From NCBI GenBank assembly GCA_002373975.1, contig DFKZ01000115.1:1-7264 (forward strand): a DNA stretch of 7,264 nucleotides, in the 5' to 3' direction. This DNA is from Lachnospiraceae bacterium UBA3632 (GTDB lineage Bacteria; Bacillota; Clostridia; Lachnospirales; Lachnospiraceae). Every line of letters begins with the position of its first letter. Position 1 is the first letter of the stretch. The translations under genes and the position numbers were made by a program. Below, in pieces: positions 1 through 6,114 of the stretch. Under the pieces are notes generated by a model, which saw nothing but the letters and a program-made list of their open reading frames with translations, did not search any database and was not told where the DNA came from.

Positions 1-3
1 CTG

Positions 4-132
4 TCAATACAGTGCAAAACATTGGTCAGGTTCTAACACATGCTGATAGGGTCTTGTACTGTATGGATTTCGGATACCAATAGTACCTTTATCTATCTTA
101 CTCTGACTTGCTTCTACTATACTCCTATCCGA
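4..132 (-). pseudogene. rfbG: CDP-glucose 4,6-dehydratase-like fragment
   Basis: The minus strand is open from 156 down to a TGA at 4-6. From about 130 to 28 it reads as a piece of the CDP-glucose 4,6-dehydratase family: a DR followed by a helix, then IRNPYSTRPYQHVLEP, which matches the family's conserved RNP-x-x-x-RP-[WY]-QHVLEP stretch. These enzymes are short-chain dehydrogenase/reductase fold proteins that convert CDP-glucose to CDP-4-keto-6-deoxyglucose for deoxysugar synthesis. The family is about 350 residues long and this motif lies in its C-terminal half, so almost everything is missing. Upstream of about 130 the homology stops where the opposite-strand relaxase tail begins. Downstream of the motif the expected continuation is replaced by seven unrelated residues and a stop. 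I infer a non-functional remnant of a former polysaccharide locus. The identification rests on one motif recalled from the family. Confidence 0.6.
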
Positions 133-883
133 AAAGTCAACAAAGCAGGATAAAGATCAAACCGAAAAGCCCCTTGAACCTCGCAAATACAAGCCCTCTG
201 GCATCCGTCTCATCACAGACCTGGAGAACTGTATCAAGGTGCAGCAGAACCATTATTATGCGCAAAAGGTCAAGATCACGAACGTGCAGCAGATGGCAAA
301 AACCATGTCGTTTGTCTCCGTCAACGGCATCGAATCCCTGGATGAGCTAAATGTCCTGCTTGCCTCCACAAAGGCAGATGTCAGCGACAGGCATAAAGCT
401 CTGAAATCCACCGAAGCGGAGATCCGGGCAAACAACCTGCTCATAAAATATACCGGTCAATATCTTGCCAATAAGGACACGTACCGCCGGTATATGAAAT
501 CAAAAAACAAAGCCGCATATCGTGATGAACACCGTGCAGAAATCACTCTGTATGAAGAAGCAAGAAAGTACTTGAAGGAAGCGTGATATCTGCAAAAGAC
601 TACCGCTGATAAAGATCAGGCCTTCTCCAAAACCGCCTCCACCGGCGGCAGCTCCGGTTCATCATCCGGCACACTATACATTCCGAACATCAAGCAGCTT
701 AAAGCTCACAAGGCAGAACTCACTGCTCACAAGAACGCCCTCTACGAAGATTATTCCTACTCCCGTGCAAAGTACCGGGAGCTGCAGACCGTTCATCAGA
801 ATGTGCAGACCATCCTCGATATGGGTAGAGATGCGGATGACAGAAATAAAGGAAAAACACTAAAGCCGGAGCAAGCGCTATAA
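131..883 (+). pseudogene. Relaxase C-terminal remnant with in-frame TGA
   Basis: This single reading frame resembles the C-terminal, non-catalytic half of Firmicutes mobilisation relaxases, which nick the origin of transfer of conjugative and mobilisable elements. Recognisable stretches in order are a LITDLENCIKVQQN-like start (about 206-250), QKVKITNVQQMAKT (about 263-304), a helical region with TGQYLANKDTYRRYMKSKNK (453-512), ITLYEEARKYLKEA (541-583), and, after a stop, IPNIKQLKAHKAELTAHKN (about 680-736) and YRELQTVHQNVQTIL (about 775-819). The TGA at 584-586 interrupts the frame, yet homology resumes in the same frame and runs to TAA at 881-883. A Ser/Gly-rich stretch (642-670) follows the stop. 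The N-terminal nuclease domain with its catalytic Tyr and His residues is absent: the frame closes upstream at 104-106 and the region left of about 130 belongs to a different gene. It is therefore a truncated, nonsense-bearing remnant of an integrative element. Internal GTG/ATG codons would only give a fragment with no nuclease domain. Confidence 0.75.
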
Positions 884-1651
884 CACAGTTCCATCTCTAC
901 CCTGCTCCAAAGATTTTGGCTTCCTGTTATTATTACCACCCTTTAGCTGCATCTTCTCTGCCGTCTTTTCCGATACTTCGATGATTCCAAATCTGTGAAG
1001 CATCGGGTAGATATACGATATCCCTCGTATATCCCCGAGTGCCTTCGGGCGTTCGATGACCTGCCCCTGCATCCCTAAAGCCTTATTAAATGCCAGCAGC
1101 ACGGAACTCCATGCCAGCGTCTTACTCTCCTTGCGGCGGCTAACCACCAACTCACGGTTATAGTCGCCATCTCTTCCACGCTTTAGCTCATATGTAAACG
1201 GAAGCCCCGATGCGGTGTTAAACGGATATCCCTGAAAAGCCATCAAAGCCTCCCATAAGGCGTCCTCCGTTGGAAGATTAAGTAGTTTCTTAACAATACT
1301 CTGCCTATGTCTATATACCTCTATTCTGCGTGCATTAAGAGACACCTCGCTCTGTTTGTAGATTGTCTTAATGTATGGCAGGTAGCCGTTTACAGACGAT
1401 TTGCCAAGACCGGTTATTATCTTTATTTCTTCCTTACTTTTCCCTTCCCTATACAGCCTATATACCAAATCGGATGCCTCATTATGATATACTCCGGCGG
1501 TGATTAGAATTTTTCTAATCTTTAGCTCTGACATAGAAAACTCTTTTGCTGTGTTTTTAAGCTCGCCTGTTATACCATATGATTCCTTTACCGCTTCAAT
1601 AAGCTCCTTCATGACTGTATCAGCGTCGAGCTTTCTTTTATTATTACCCAT
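878..1651 (-). CDS. HTH protein with clostridial unknown C-terminal domain
   Basis: A 257-residue basic cytoplasmic protein that I do not recognise by name. Residues about 29-58 and 59-98 each look like a helix-turn-helix unit; the second reads YREGKSKEEIKIITGLGKSSVNGYL, typical of a sigma-70 region 4 or resolvase-like HTH. Residues about 130-224 contain LWEALMAFQGYPFNTASGLPFTY, SRRKESKT, and a late PKALGDIRGISYIYPMLHRFGI. I associate this arrangement with uncharacterised clostridial HTH proteins, without a domain name. DNA binding is therefore likely and the C-terminal role is unknown. The ATG at 1651 lies 10 bases after the stop of the upstream 516-residue gene, so the two are probably co-transcribed and translation coupled; no strong Shine-Dalgarno sequence is visible. 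Its TAG (878-880) abuts the TAA of the opposing relaxase remnant (881-883), leaving no room for a terminator between convergent genes. Confidence 0.8.
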   Translation of the reverse strand: MGNNKRKLDADTVMKELIEAVKESYGITGELKNTAKEFSMSELKIRKILITAGVYHNEASDLVYRLYREGKSKEEIKIITGLGKSSVNGYLPYIKTIYKQSEVSLNARRIEVYRHRQSIVKKLLNLPTEDALWEALMAFQGYPFNTASGLPFTYELKRGRDGDYNRELVVSRRKESKTLAWSSVLLAFNKALGMQGQVIERPKALGDIRGISYIYPMLHRFGIIEVSEKTAEKMQLKGGNNNRKPKSLEQGRDGTVL

Positions 1652-1661
1652 TTTTATGAAA

Positions 1662-3212
1662 TTACCATCTCAAAAGATTTCTAATGATACTTGCCAGCCA
1701 TTCTGCTCTTTCAGGAAATATTACAAAGAAAAGAGTCATAATAGCCACAATCAGCATCATTACGTTGATCCAAAGTGTTCTACTATTGTTCCTATAGTCC
1801 GACAGGTGCTGAAGTATCTGCTGTTTATCATCAAAATCCTTTCTCAGGATGGCTATTTCATCGTTGATATGCTTTGCCCCTGCGCAAACACCTTTTGATA
1901 CACTCTTGTATGTTGTCACCCTTCCACGTAGAGCATTCTTAATATGAATATCACTATCCTTGTAAATCTCATGTCCAAGCAGACTTACGCTGCTATCCCA
2001 GATATCATCTCTATAACATCTTACAAATGGATCTATCTGTCGTTCGAACTGATATCGCAATTTGAGCAACTTGTTTATTCTATTCTTTTTTAGCTTAATC
2101 GGATCGAGTCTGCGCTTAAAGGATACGAGGATATCTGCCGCCTCTTGGGATAATACACGCAGGAACATAAACTTAAAGTATTCTCCGGAAAAATCATCCA
2201 TATGAAAATACACCTGGTCCTTAACACTCTTAAACTGCCCCTCTTCTATCCCGTCATCCTTGACCATATATATGTACCTGTTTAAATAGGTTCTGACGCT
2301 TCCATATCTCCCCGAGTTATAGCTTTCAAAGAACATCTTCTGCCGTTCGTCTATGAACTGACCATTTTCGGCGGAGACCCCAATAGAATCCCAGAAAAAA
2401 CTGTTATCATCACGATAATCTATGTCCGTATAATAAACATCTATCCTTGGCGGCATTATACCCTTACTATGCAGATAGATCGGAATATATTTTTTTATTT
2501 CTTCATAGAACTCCCACTCCACCCTGGATATCCATTCATATATCCTGTCGGCCTTCAGGCCTTCATCACTATAATAGACAATGGCGTATCCCGTCTTAGT
2601 CCCACCATCTTTCTTATACGCCAGAGATTTGTGCGCAAAGCCTTTTCTGTAATGATAATCCTCAGATATCATGTCATCTAATTCCTTGCGTTTTTCAGCA
2701 GTAAGATGAATCCTGAATTCAACACTCAAATATGATGTATTAACATTACGGATATTCATCGTAAAATAATCGACGACCTCATGTATCCTTCTCCCATGAA
2801 ACTCAAACACACCGCATTTGAGATTATCAAACCAGCTAAGTAGTGTAGAGTCCATCCTCTCTATCTTTTCGGATGTTTCCTCAAAGCTTGTATTATAGAA
2901 CGGAAGGAATCTGCTTCCTCCGCCATATCTTTTAAAAAGCGCAGTCACACCTTGCTTAAATCTATCCACATCTTCTCTGAAAACCAGATCAGATGTGACA
3001 ATTTGATTAAGCTTCACAAAATGACCTTCTGGAATACCATTATTAAAATCATATCCAAAGCTTCTATCTCGAACAAAAGAATACTCATAATTCTCGCGGT
3101 ATCTCTTCTGATGCTTCCCGGGGATAATACTTTTTACCCACAGTCTTGCCTTTGCATACCGGTTTCTTCTCTCTTCACCCCTAATTCTTTTGTCAATGCC
3201 GTAATATTTCAC
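1662..3212 (-). CDS. Unknown 516-residue protein with C-terminal membrane anchor
   Basis: I do not recognise this protein. It is 516 residues, rich in Tyr, Arg, Lys and Asp, with no N-terminal signal peptide. The first 40 residues are strongly basic. Residues about 370-475 are largely helical and charged, plausibly coiled coil (KLKKNRINKLLKLRYQFER; later HINDEIAILRKDFDDKQQILQHL). A single hydrophobic segment at about 480-499 (WINVMMLIVAIMTLFFVIFP) is followed by a short amphipathic tail ending at 516. This predicts a large cytosolic part held at the membrane by its C-terminus. The layout of soluble domain, long helix and C-terminal membrane helix resembles CorA-like transporters, but there is no GMN motif and no clear second membrane helix, so I do not call it one. 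The start is GTG at 3212: an AAGGGA ribosome site (3221-3226) lies 8 bases upstream and the next in-frame Met is about residue 120. It is the first gene of a pair with the HTH protein at 878-1651. The gene looks more AT-rich than the ugd gene at the right end. Confidence 0.8.
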   Translation of the reverse strand: MKYYGIDKRIRGEERRNRYAKARLWVKSIIPGKHQKRYRENYEYSFVRDRSFGYDFNNGIPEGHFVKLNQIVTSDLVFREDVDRFKQGVTALFKRYGGGSRFLPFYNTSFEETSEKIERMDSTLLSWFDNLKCGVFEFHGRRIHEVVDYFTMNIRNVNTSYLSVEFRIHLTAEKRKELDDMISEDYHYRKGFAHKSLAYKKDGGTKTGYAIVYYSDEGLKADRIYEWISRVEWEFYEEIKKYIPIYLHSKGIMPPRIDVYYTDIDYRDDNSFFWDSIGVSAENGQFIDERQKMFFESYNSGRYGSVRTYLNRYIYMVKDDGIEEGQFKSVKDQVYFHMDDFSGEYFKFMFLRVLSQEAADILVSFKRRLDPIKLKKNRINKLLKLRYQFERQIDPFVRCYRDDIWDSSVSLLGHEIYKDSDIHIKNALRGRVTTYKSVSKGVCAGAKHINDEIAILRKDFDDKQQILQHLSDYRNNSRTLWINVMMLIVAIMTLFFVIFPERAEWLASIIRNLLRW

Positions 3213-3220
3213 TTAACCAG

Positions 3221-3226
3221 TCCCTT
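3221..3226 (-). promoter_or_regulatory. Ribosome binding site deciding a GTG start
   Basis: AAGGGA on the minus strand lies 8 bases before the GTG at 3212-3210. It supports a GTG start for the 516-residue protein, which has no early in-frame ATG. Confidence 0.6.
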
Positions 3227-3287
3227 CTTTCCTTTTGCTTCTTTCATTTCAATCCAATTTGTGTGGCTTATAAAACATCGGAATTAC

Positions 3288-3315
3288 GGATTATTGTCTC
3301 CTCGTTTTTTGTCAA
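3288..3315 (-). promoter_or_regulatory. Weak candidate promoter of the unknown two-gene operon
   Basis: On the minus strand a perfect TTGACA (3310-3315) lies 16 bases before TAATCC (3288-3293), a poor -10 with 3 of 6 consensus bases. It lies only 5 bp outside the left inverted repeat of the insertion sequence and points at the GTG at 3212. An alternative -10, TATAAG (3267-3272), has no good -35. The -35 may be chance, or the true promoter may have been disturbed by the insertion. Confidence 0.25.
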
Positions 3316-3320
3316 ATCCA

Positions 3321-3350
3321 TGTGAACTTCCTCTAAAATTAACTCTCGTT
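3321..3350 (+). repeat. Left terminal inverted repeat of the IS
   Basis: It begins TGTGAACTTCC at the outer edge and aligns, as reverse complement, with 5829-5858 at 25 of 30 positions. The outer 11 bases are identical and similarity ends sharply outside. It overlaps the TAA stop (3349-3351) of the pRiA4b ORF-3-like gene. Confidence 0.8.
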
Positions 3351-3783
3351 ACTCATCTTCGTCATCTTCCTCATCCCACTCATCCCAGTCAGGATACTGT
3401 TCTACACTTCCAACAGACTTAAGCAGTACCGGTGGTTTCTTTCTTGATTCTTCTTCAATCTTCTGAACATGTATTGTGAACATCCAGTCATCACCATAAT
3501 CGTAATGCATAGAAAAGTTCTGTCCCTTTACCAGATTGATCTCGTCGAGCGTTATGTCCGTTGACGGGCCACCATCCTCCGGCTCATACTGATAACTGTA
3601 TTCGCTGTACATTCTATTATCCATACAAAATTCATAAAGATGCTCATGGATAAAATTATATGATTCCAAAATAAACTCGCACAGCCTGTCCAGCGTATCC
3701 TTCCCGGAAATCTCCATTGTGCGATATGTTGTTCGCCCCTGTCCTGCCGGATAGACTTTCAATGTGTATCTTGACATTGTCAC
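3349..3783 (-). CDS. pRiA4b ORF-3 / IS1096 TnpR-like passenger protein
   Basis: A 144-residue protein of the plasmid pRiA4b ORF-3 family, also annotated as IS1096-element passenger TnpR. The diagnostic stretch is FSMHYDYGDDWMFTIHVQ at about residues 90-107, matching the family's aromatic-x-YDYGD-x-W core. The N-terminus (YTLKVYPAGQGRTTYRTMEI) matches the usual opening strand. It ends in an acidic tail (about 132-144, DWDEWDEEDDEDE). The molecular function of this family is not established; some members travel with transposases, as here. Start: GTG at 3783, overlapping the TGA of the preceding gene by 4 bases (GTGA), with AAAGG a few bases upstream; an ATG two codons later is an alternative. 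It is the last gene of the insertion-sequence cluster, so its expression should depend on the transposase promoter and translational coupling. Confidence 0.82.
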   Translation of the reverse strand: MTMSRYTLKVYPAGQGRTTYRTMEISGKDTLDRLCEFILESYNFIHEHLYEFCMDNRMYSEYSYQYEPEDGGPSTDITLDEINLVKGQNFSMHYDYGDDWMFTIHVQKIEEESRKKPPVLLKSVGSVEQYPDWDEWDEEDDEDE

Positions 3784-3998
3784 AATTCCGCCTTTCCCTT
3801 TAAGAAATCTAATACCTCATCAACACTGCGCTTACTTCTCAGAAACGCTTCTGTGATCTTCTTCACCGCTTCCCGTCGTTCTTCTTCCTGAAGCTGTTTG
3901 TATGTTTCTTTTTCCTTTTCCAGTTGCTCTGACATTTTTAGGATCTTCTCCTCCTGTCTCTTCAATCTGGTTTTTATATCTGCTTTACCTCTTGCCAT
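3780..3998 (-). CDS. Small charged helical IS passenger protein
   Basis: A 72-residue protein beginning MARGKADIKTRLKRQ. Residues about 5-45 are almost all Lys, Glu, Arg, Gln and Leu with hydrophobics at coiled-coil spacing (EEKILKMSEQLEKEKETYKQ). The rest is a short helical tail (ITEAFLRSKRSVDEVLDFLKG). The start was set at the ATG at 3998, not the one at 4013, because AGGAG lies 7 bases before 3998 and overlaps the 4013 codon; the 4013 start would give 77 residues and an ATGA overlap with the transposase stop. Its TGA overlaps the GTG start of the pRiA4b ORF-3-like gene. I infer an accessory protein of the element, perhaps partnering the transposase or the TnpR-like protein. No named family is recognised. 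Confidence 0.72.
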   Translation of the reverse strand: MARGKADIKTRLKRQEEKILKMSEQLEKEKETYKQLQEEERREAVKKITEAFLRSKRSVDEVLDFLKGKAEL

Positions 3999-4009
3999 AT
4001 CTCTTCTCC

Positions 4010-5713
4010 TCATTCCGTGATCACGTTAAGTTTCTTTGCGAGCATTCCCGCTTCTTTTTTTACTGTCGCCACACTCAAGTTGAACGCCTGCAGGATATCT
4101 TTCTGCGTCGCCGTTATCGCATGATCCAGCCTGTACACGCCGTCCATCTGCCGGATGATCTCTATCTTATCCAATTCCTTTAGCGCAGCCGGTACGGTCA
4201 TGTAGTTTTTCTTCTTTTTAAGTTCCTGCATCCTGTCCTTCAGACAGGTATAGATCTTGTTGCGAATGATAAGTGCTACGAATTCGATAAATATCTTCGC
4301 ATGTGTTGGCTCATCATGATAGGTTCGCATGGCGCGTTCGCCAAGATAGGACTTGTCCCCGCGGAACATCTTCTCCGATGCATCTCTGCTTTTATAAAGA
4401 TCCAGCGCTTCTGCAGCTGTCATTTCCCGCGAGGTTATTATACAGAAGTATCCGCACAGCTTTATGGCCCGAGATATCGCGTCCTTCTTCTCTCTTACCA
4501 TCTGCAGAATCTGATCCGGTTTACCTTCATGGTAGTAGATTGGGTCAAAAAATTCAGTATACCGGTTATCTATTTTTGCATTCGTTCCTTTTAAGGATTC
4601 GAGATATTCTTTTTGATCGCGTATTTCACTGTTTAGTTTTGCTCTTTCTTTCGCCTTTCTGTAATCGTTATAGTAAATATGAAAATATCGTTTTCTCTCA
4701 TCTGTCGGAAACAGCTCTGCTTCCACGGTAATACCATTCACATCATAATAAGGTATGGCCGCTTCCCATTCATCCTCAAATGAGCCTTTGTTTTCCGTAA
4801 CAAGCTTATTTACGAGTTCCTTGCAACCCTTCACCATGATGATGAAATCGTATCCGTTCTTATCCATGAACCGAATGTTCGGTTCGCTGAAGTATCCTCT
4901 GTCAAGAATAAATCCTGCATTCTTATATCCGTATGCCGCAGCCTTCTCAAGAATGAACTGCAGCTGTGAAACGTCATTTATACTCCCCGGATACGCCTTG
5001 TAAAACAATGGTAGCCGATTGTTTCTATCATATGCAATGGAGTAATTATATATTGGTTTCTTCTGCTTATCCTTCTCATGACCAAACTCTGCAAGTTCTA
5101 TATCTCCGGCCTGGCAATGCTTGTTTGTAGAGTCATATGATATATATATCTTTTCCCTGTGATCCCTCTTCCCGTTCCAGTCATTCTGGAACTCGATGCT
5201 GTCATCCCTTGTTATCTCCCTTAAGAATGACGATATCTTCGAATCACTGTAAATCTTCATTGAATCCGTGAACAGTGGGTGATTAAACGCATAATCCGGA
5301 TAATACTGAGCCGCATTGTTTTCTGCTACAATCACGTACGCCGCCAGATCAAGGAATAATCCGGCGTCCTCCCCTATGATCTTGCCTATCTCCTCATCAA
5401 GCTTATAATACTCGATGATTTTTTTTATGACGATGTATGCACCAATCTTCAGACACCCACTTCGGTTCGAGACCAGAAGTTCCTCAGGCAGTTCCGCATC
5501 TGGAAAGAACCTCATGTAATTCCCATTCGGATGCATCTTTGTAACATCATCTTCGCATATCTTTCCTATGGATGTGGTCTGAGGAACGGTATATCCCTTT
5601 TTAGCATCGTACCTGCGCCCATGCTCATAGTAAACATACTTTGTTCCCTTTATGAGCTTGTGTGATATGCCGTTTCCAACAGCCGGGGTTTCTACCGTGA
5701 TAGTAAGATACAT
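4010..5713 (-). CDS. IS1634-like (IS4 superfamily) DDE transposase
   Basis: An intact 567-residue cut-and-paste transposase, close to the usual 550-600 residues for the IS1634 group. The catalytic acidic residues can be read directly: Asp194 in YISYDSTNKH, Asp271 in GFILDRGYFS, and Glu447 in YKSRDASEKMFRGDK. The last stretch fits the IS4-superfamily Y-(2)-R-(3)-E-(6)-K signature exactly (Y440, R443, E447, K454). The stretch between Asp271 and Glu447 (about 175 residues) holds the beta-rich insertion typical of these enzymes and a charged helical segment (about 352-375). The N-terminal 85 residues are the small basic domain, probably for end binding. Start: ATG at 5713 with AGGAGG (5718-5723) 4 bases upstream. 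A copy of the inverted-repeat core overlaps this ribosome site, so the enzyme may repress its own translation or transcription. It is first of three genes read leftward inside the element. Confidence 0.9.
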   Translation of the reverse strand: MYLTITVETPAVGNGISHKLIKGTKYVYYEHGRRYDAKKGYTVPQTTSIGKICEDDVTKMHPNGNYMRFFPDAELPEELLVSNRSGCLKIGAYIVIKKIIEYYKLDEEIGKIIGEDAGLFLDLAAYVIVAENNAAQYYPDYAFNHPLFTDSMKIYSDSKISSFLREITRDDSIEFQNDWNGKRDHREKIYISYDSTNKHCQAGDIELAEFGHEKDKQKKPIYNYSIAYDRNNRLPLFYKAYPGSINDVSQLQFILEKAAAYGYKNAGFILDRGYFSEPNIRFMDKNGYDFIIMVKGCKELVNKLVTENKGSFEDEWEAAIPYYDVNGITVEAELFPTDERKRYFHIYYNDYRKAKERAKLNSEIRDQKEYLESLKGTNAKIDNRYTEFFDPIYYHEGKPDQILQMVREKKDAISRAIKLCGYFCIITSREMTAAEALDLYKSRDASEKMFRGDKSYLGERAMRTYHDEPTHAKIFIEFVALIIRNKIYTCLKDRMQELKKKKNYMTVPAALKELDKIEIIRQMDGVYRLDHAITATQKDILQAFNLSVATVKKEAGMLAKKLNVITE

Positions 5714-5717
5714 GGCG

Positions 5718-5736
5718 CCTCCTAACGAGTGTTAAT
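5718..5736 (-). promoter_or_regulatory. Transposase RBS overlapped by an IR-core operator-like site
   Basis: AGGAGG (5718-5723, minus strand) is followed in the plus direction by TAACGAGTGTTAAT (5723-5736). This matches the inner part of the left terminal repeat at 13 of 14 positions (3338-3351, inverted), and its ACGAGTGTTA core is identical to the inner end of the right repeat (5830-5839). A transposase that recognises its own ends could bind here and block its gene. Confidence 0.5.
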
Positions 5737-5748
5737 CAGCTCATCATT

Positions 5749-5777
5749 ATGATACCATATATTCCTATCTGGCGCAA
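5749..5777 (-). promoter_or_regulatory. Candidate transposase promoter
   Basis: On the minus strand TTGCGC (5772-5777) and TATCAT (5749-5754) are separated by 17 bases, and a TGG just before the -10 gives an extended -10. The -35 is weak (3 of 6) and the -10 strong (5 of 6). It lies between the right terminal repeat and the transposase ATG, the expected place. Confidence 0.5.
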
Positions 5778-5828
5778 GGAAAATGTTGATTTTTAGCCGT
5801 TTCTTTGTTAATTATCTCGCCGTCGCCA

Positions 5829-5858
5829 AACGAGTGTTATTTATTGCGGAAGTTCACA
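5829..5858 (+). repeat. Right terminal inverted repeat of the IS
   Basis: It ends GCGGAAGTTCACA at the outer edge and is the inverted partner of 3321-3350 (25 of 30 identical). Its inner ACGAGTGTTA is repeated in the same orientation at 5725-5734, 105 bp inside the element. Confidence 0.8.
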
Positions 5859-5885
5859 ATTCACCTCTTTTCTCCGATATCCGGA

Positions 5886-5932
5886 ATTTACTCTTGCAAA
5901 GGCTATCCGAAACAAGCATTTACTTTTGCAAA
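5886..5932 (+). repeat. Direct repeat ATTTACTYTTGCAAA, two copies
   Basis: ATTTACTCTTGCAAA (5886-5900) and ATTTACTTTTGCAAA (5918-5932) differ at one base and start 32 bp apart, about three helical turns. Each contains the palindrome TTGCAA. A TATCCG also precedes each copy at slightly different spacing. They may be paired binding sites for an unidentified regulator. Confidence 0.5.
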
Positions 5933-5963
5933 CTGGAACCTCGGATTCCAATTCAGCTATTTC

Positions 5964-5980
5964 TGTCGTTTTAAGCAACA
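5964..5980 (+). promoter_or_regulatory. Distal 17-bp palindromic site (candidate XRE operator)
   Basis: TGTCGTTTTAAGCAACA shares 16 of 17 bases with the proximal site at 6115-6131 in the same orientation, 151 bp upstream. It is an imperfect dyad with 6 of 8 half-site pairs matching. It lies about 85 bp before the candidate -35 of xre-ugd. Confidence 0.5.
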
Positions 5981-6048
5981 AATCCCATGTTGTTCTGCTG
6001 CAAATCTTAGATTCAAAAATATTTTTACACGAAATTAGAACATTATTC

Positions 6049-6077
6049 TTGGTTTTCATTCCTTTCTTTGCTATCAT
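6049..6077 (+). promoter_or_regulatory. Candidate xre-ugd promoter
   Basis: TTGGTT (6049-6054), a 17-base spacer and TATCAT (6072-6077) point at the gene starting at 6144. The -35 matches 3 of 6 and the -10 matches 5 of 6 consensus bases. It predicts a start of transcription near 6084, so the proximal 17-bp site would lie in the 5' leader at roughly +31 to +47. Confidence 0.45.
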
Positions 6078-6114
6078 ACTTATGTTTTATGGCATTACTC
6101 CGGAGCGAACAAAA

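Larger units (their letters stand above)
3321..5858 (-). mobile_element. IS1634-like insertion sequence with two passenger genes
   Basis: A 2538-bp element defined by 30-bp imperfect terminal inverted repeats (3321-3350 and 5829-5858, 25 of 30 identical, both beginning TGTGAACTTCC at the outer edge). It holds three minus-strand genes in one overlapped cluster: transposase (4010-5713), a small helical protein (3780-3998) and a pRiA4b ORF-3-like protein (3349-3783). The stop codon of the last gene lies inside the left repeat, so the coding cargo fills the element almost exactly. All three frames are intact and the transposase active-site residues are present, so it may still be mobile or recently inserted. 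Immediate flanks are ATCCA (3316-3320) and ATTCA (5859-5863), 4 of 5 identical: possibly a decayed 5-bp target duplication, possibly chance. Boundaries come from the repeat alignment by eye. Confidence 0.82.

Noticed and set aside
51..91. Imperfect hairpin GTACT-GTAT ... ATAC-AGTAC
   Set aside because: The arms are short and interrupted by a bulge, there is no T-run, and it lies within the dehydratase remnant, so chance is the simplest explanation.
1662..1740. CorA-type metal transporter identity for the 516-residue protein
   Set aside because: The layout of a long helix before a C-terminal membrane segment is similar, but no GMN motif and no convincing second membrane helix is present.
1500..1898. 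Plus-strand open frame of 132 codons
   Set aside because: It is antisense to the junction of the two minus-strand genes of the unknown operon, and its composition is that of a reverse-complement shadow.
3297..3317. Third copy of the 17-bp site near the unknown operon
   Set aside because: Only AAAACGA of the motif is shared on the minus strand, too little to call when the other two copies agree at 16 of 17 bases.
4303..4731. Plus-strand open frame of 142 codons
   Set aside because: It is antisense to the transposase, whose active-site residues are encoded on the other strand in this stretch.
5841..6077. Minus-strand 78-codon open frame across the right end of the insertion sequence
   Set aside because: It crosses the terminal repeat and the repeat-rich control region, has no ribosome site of note and no family resemblance.
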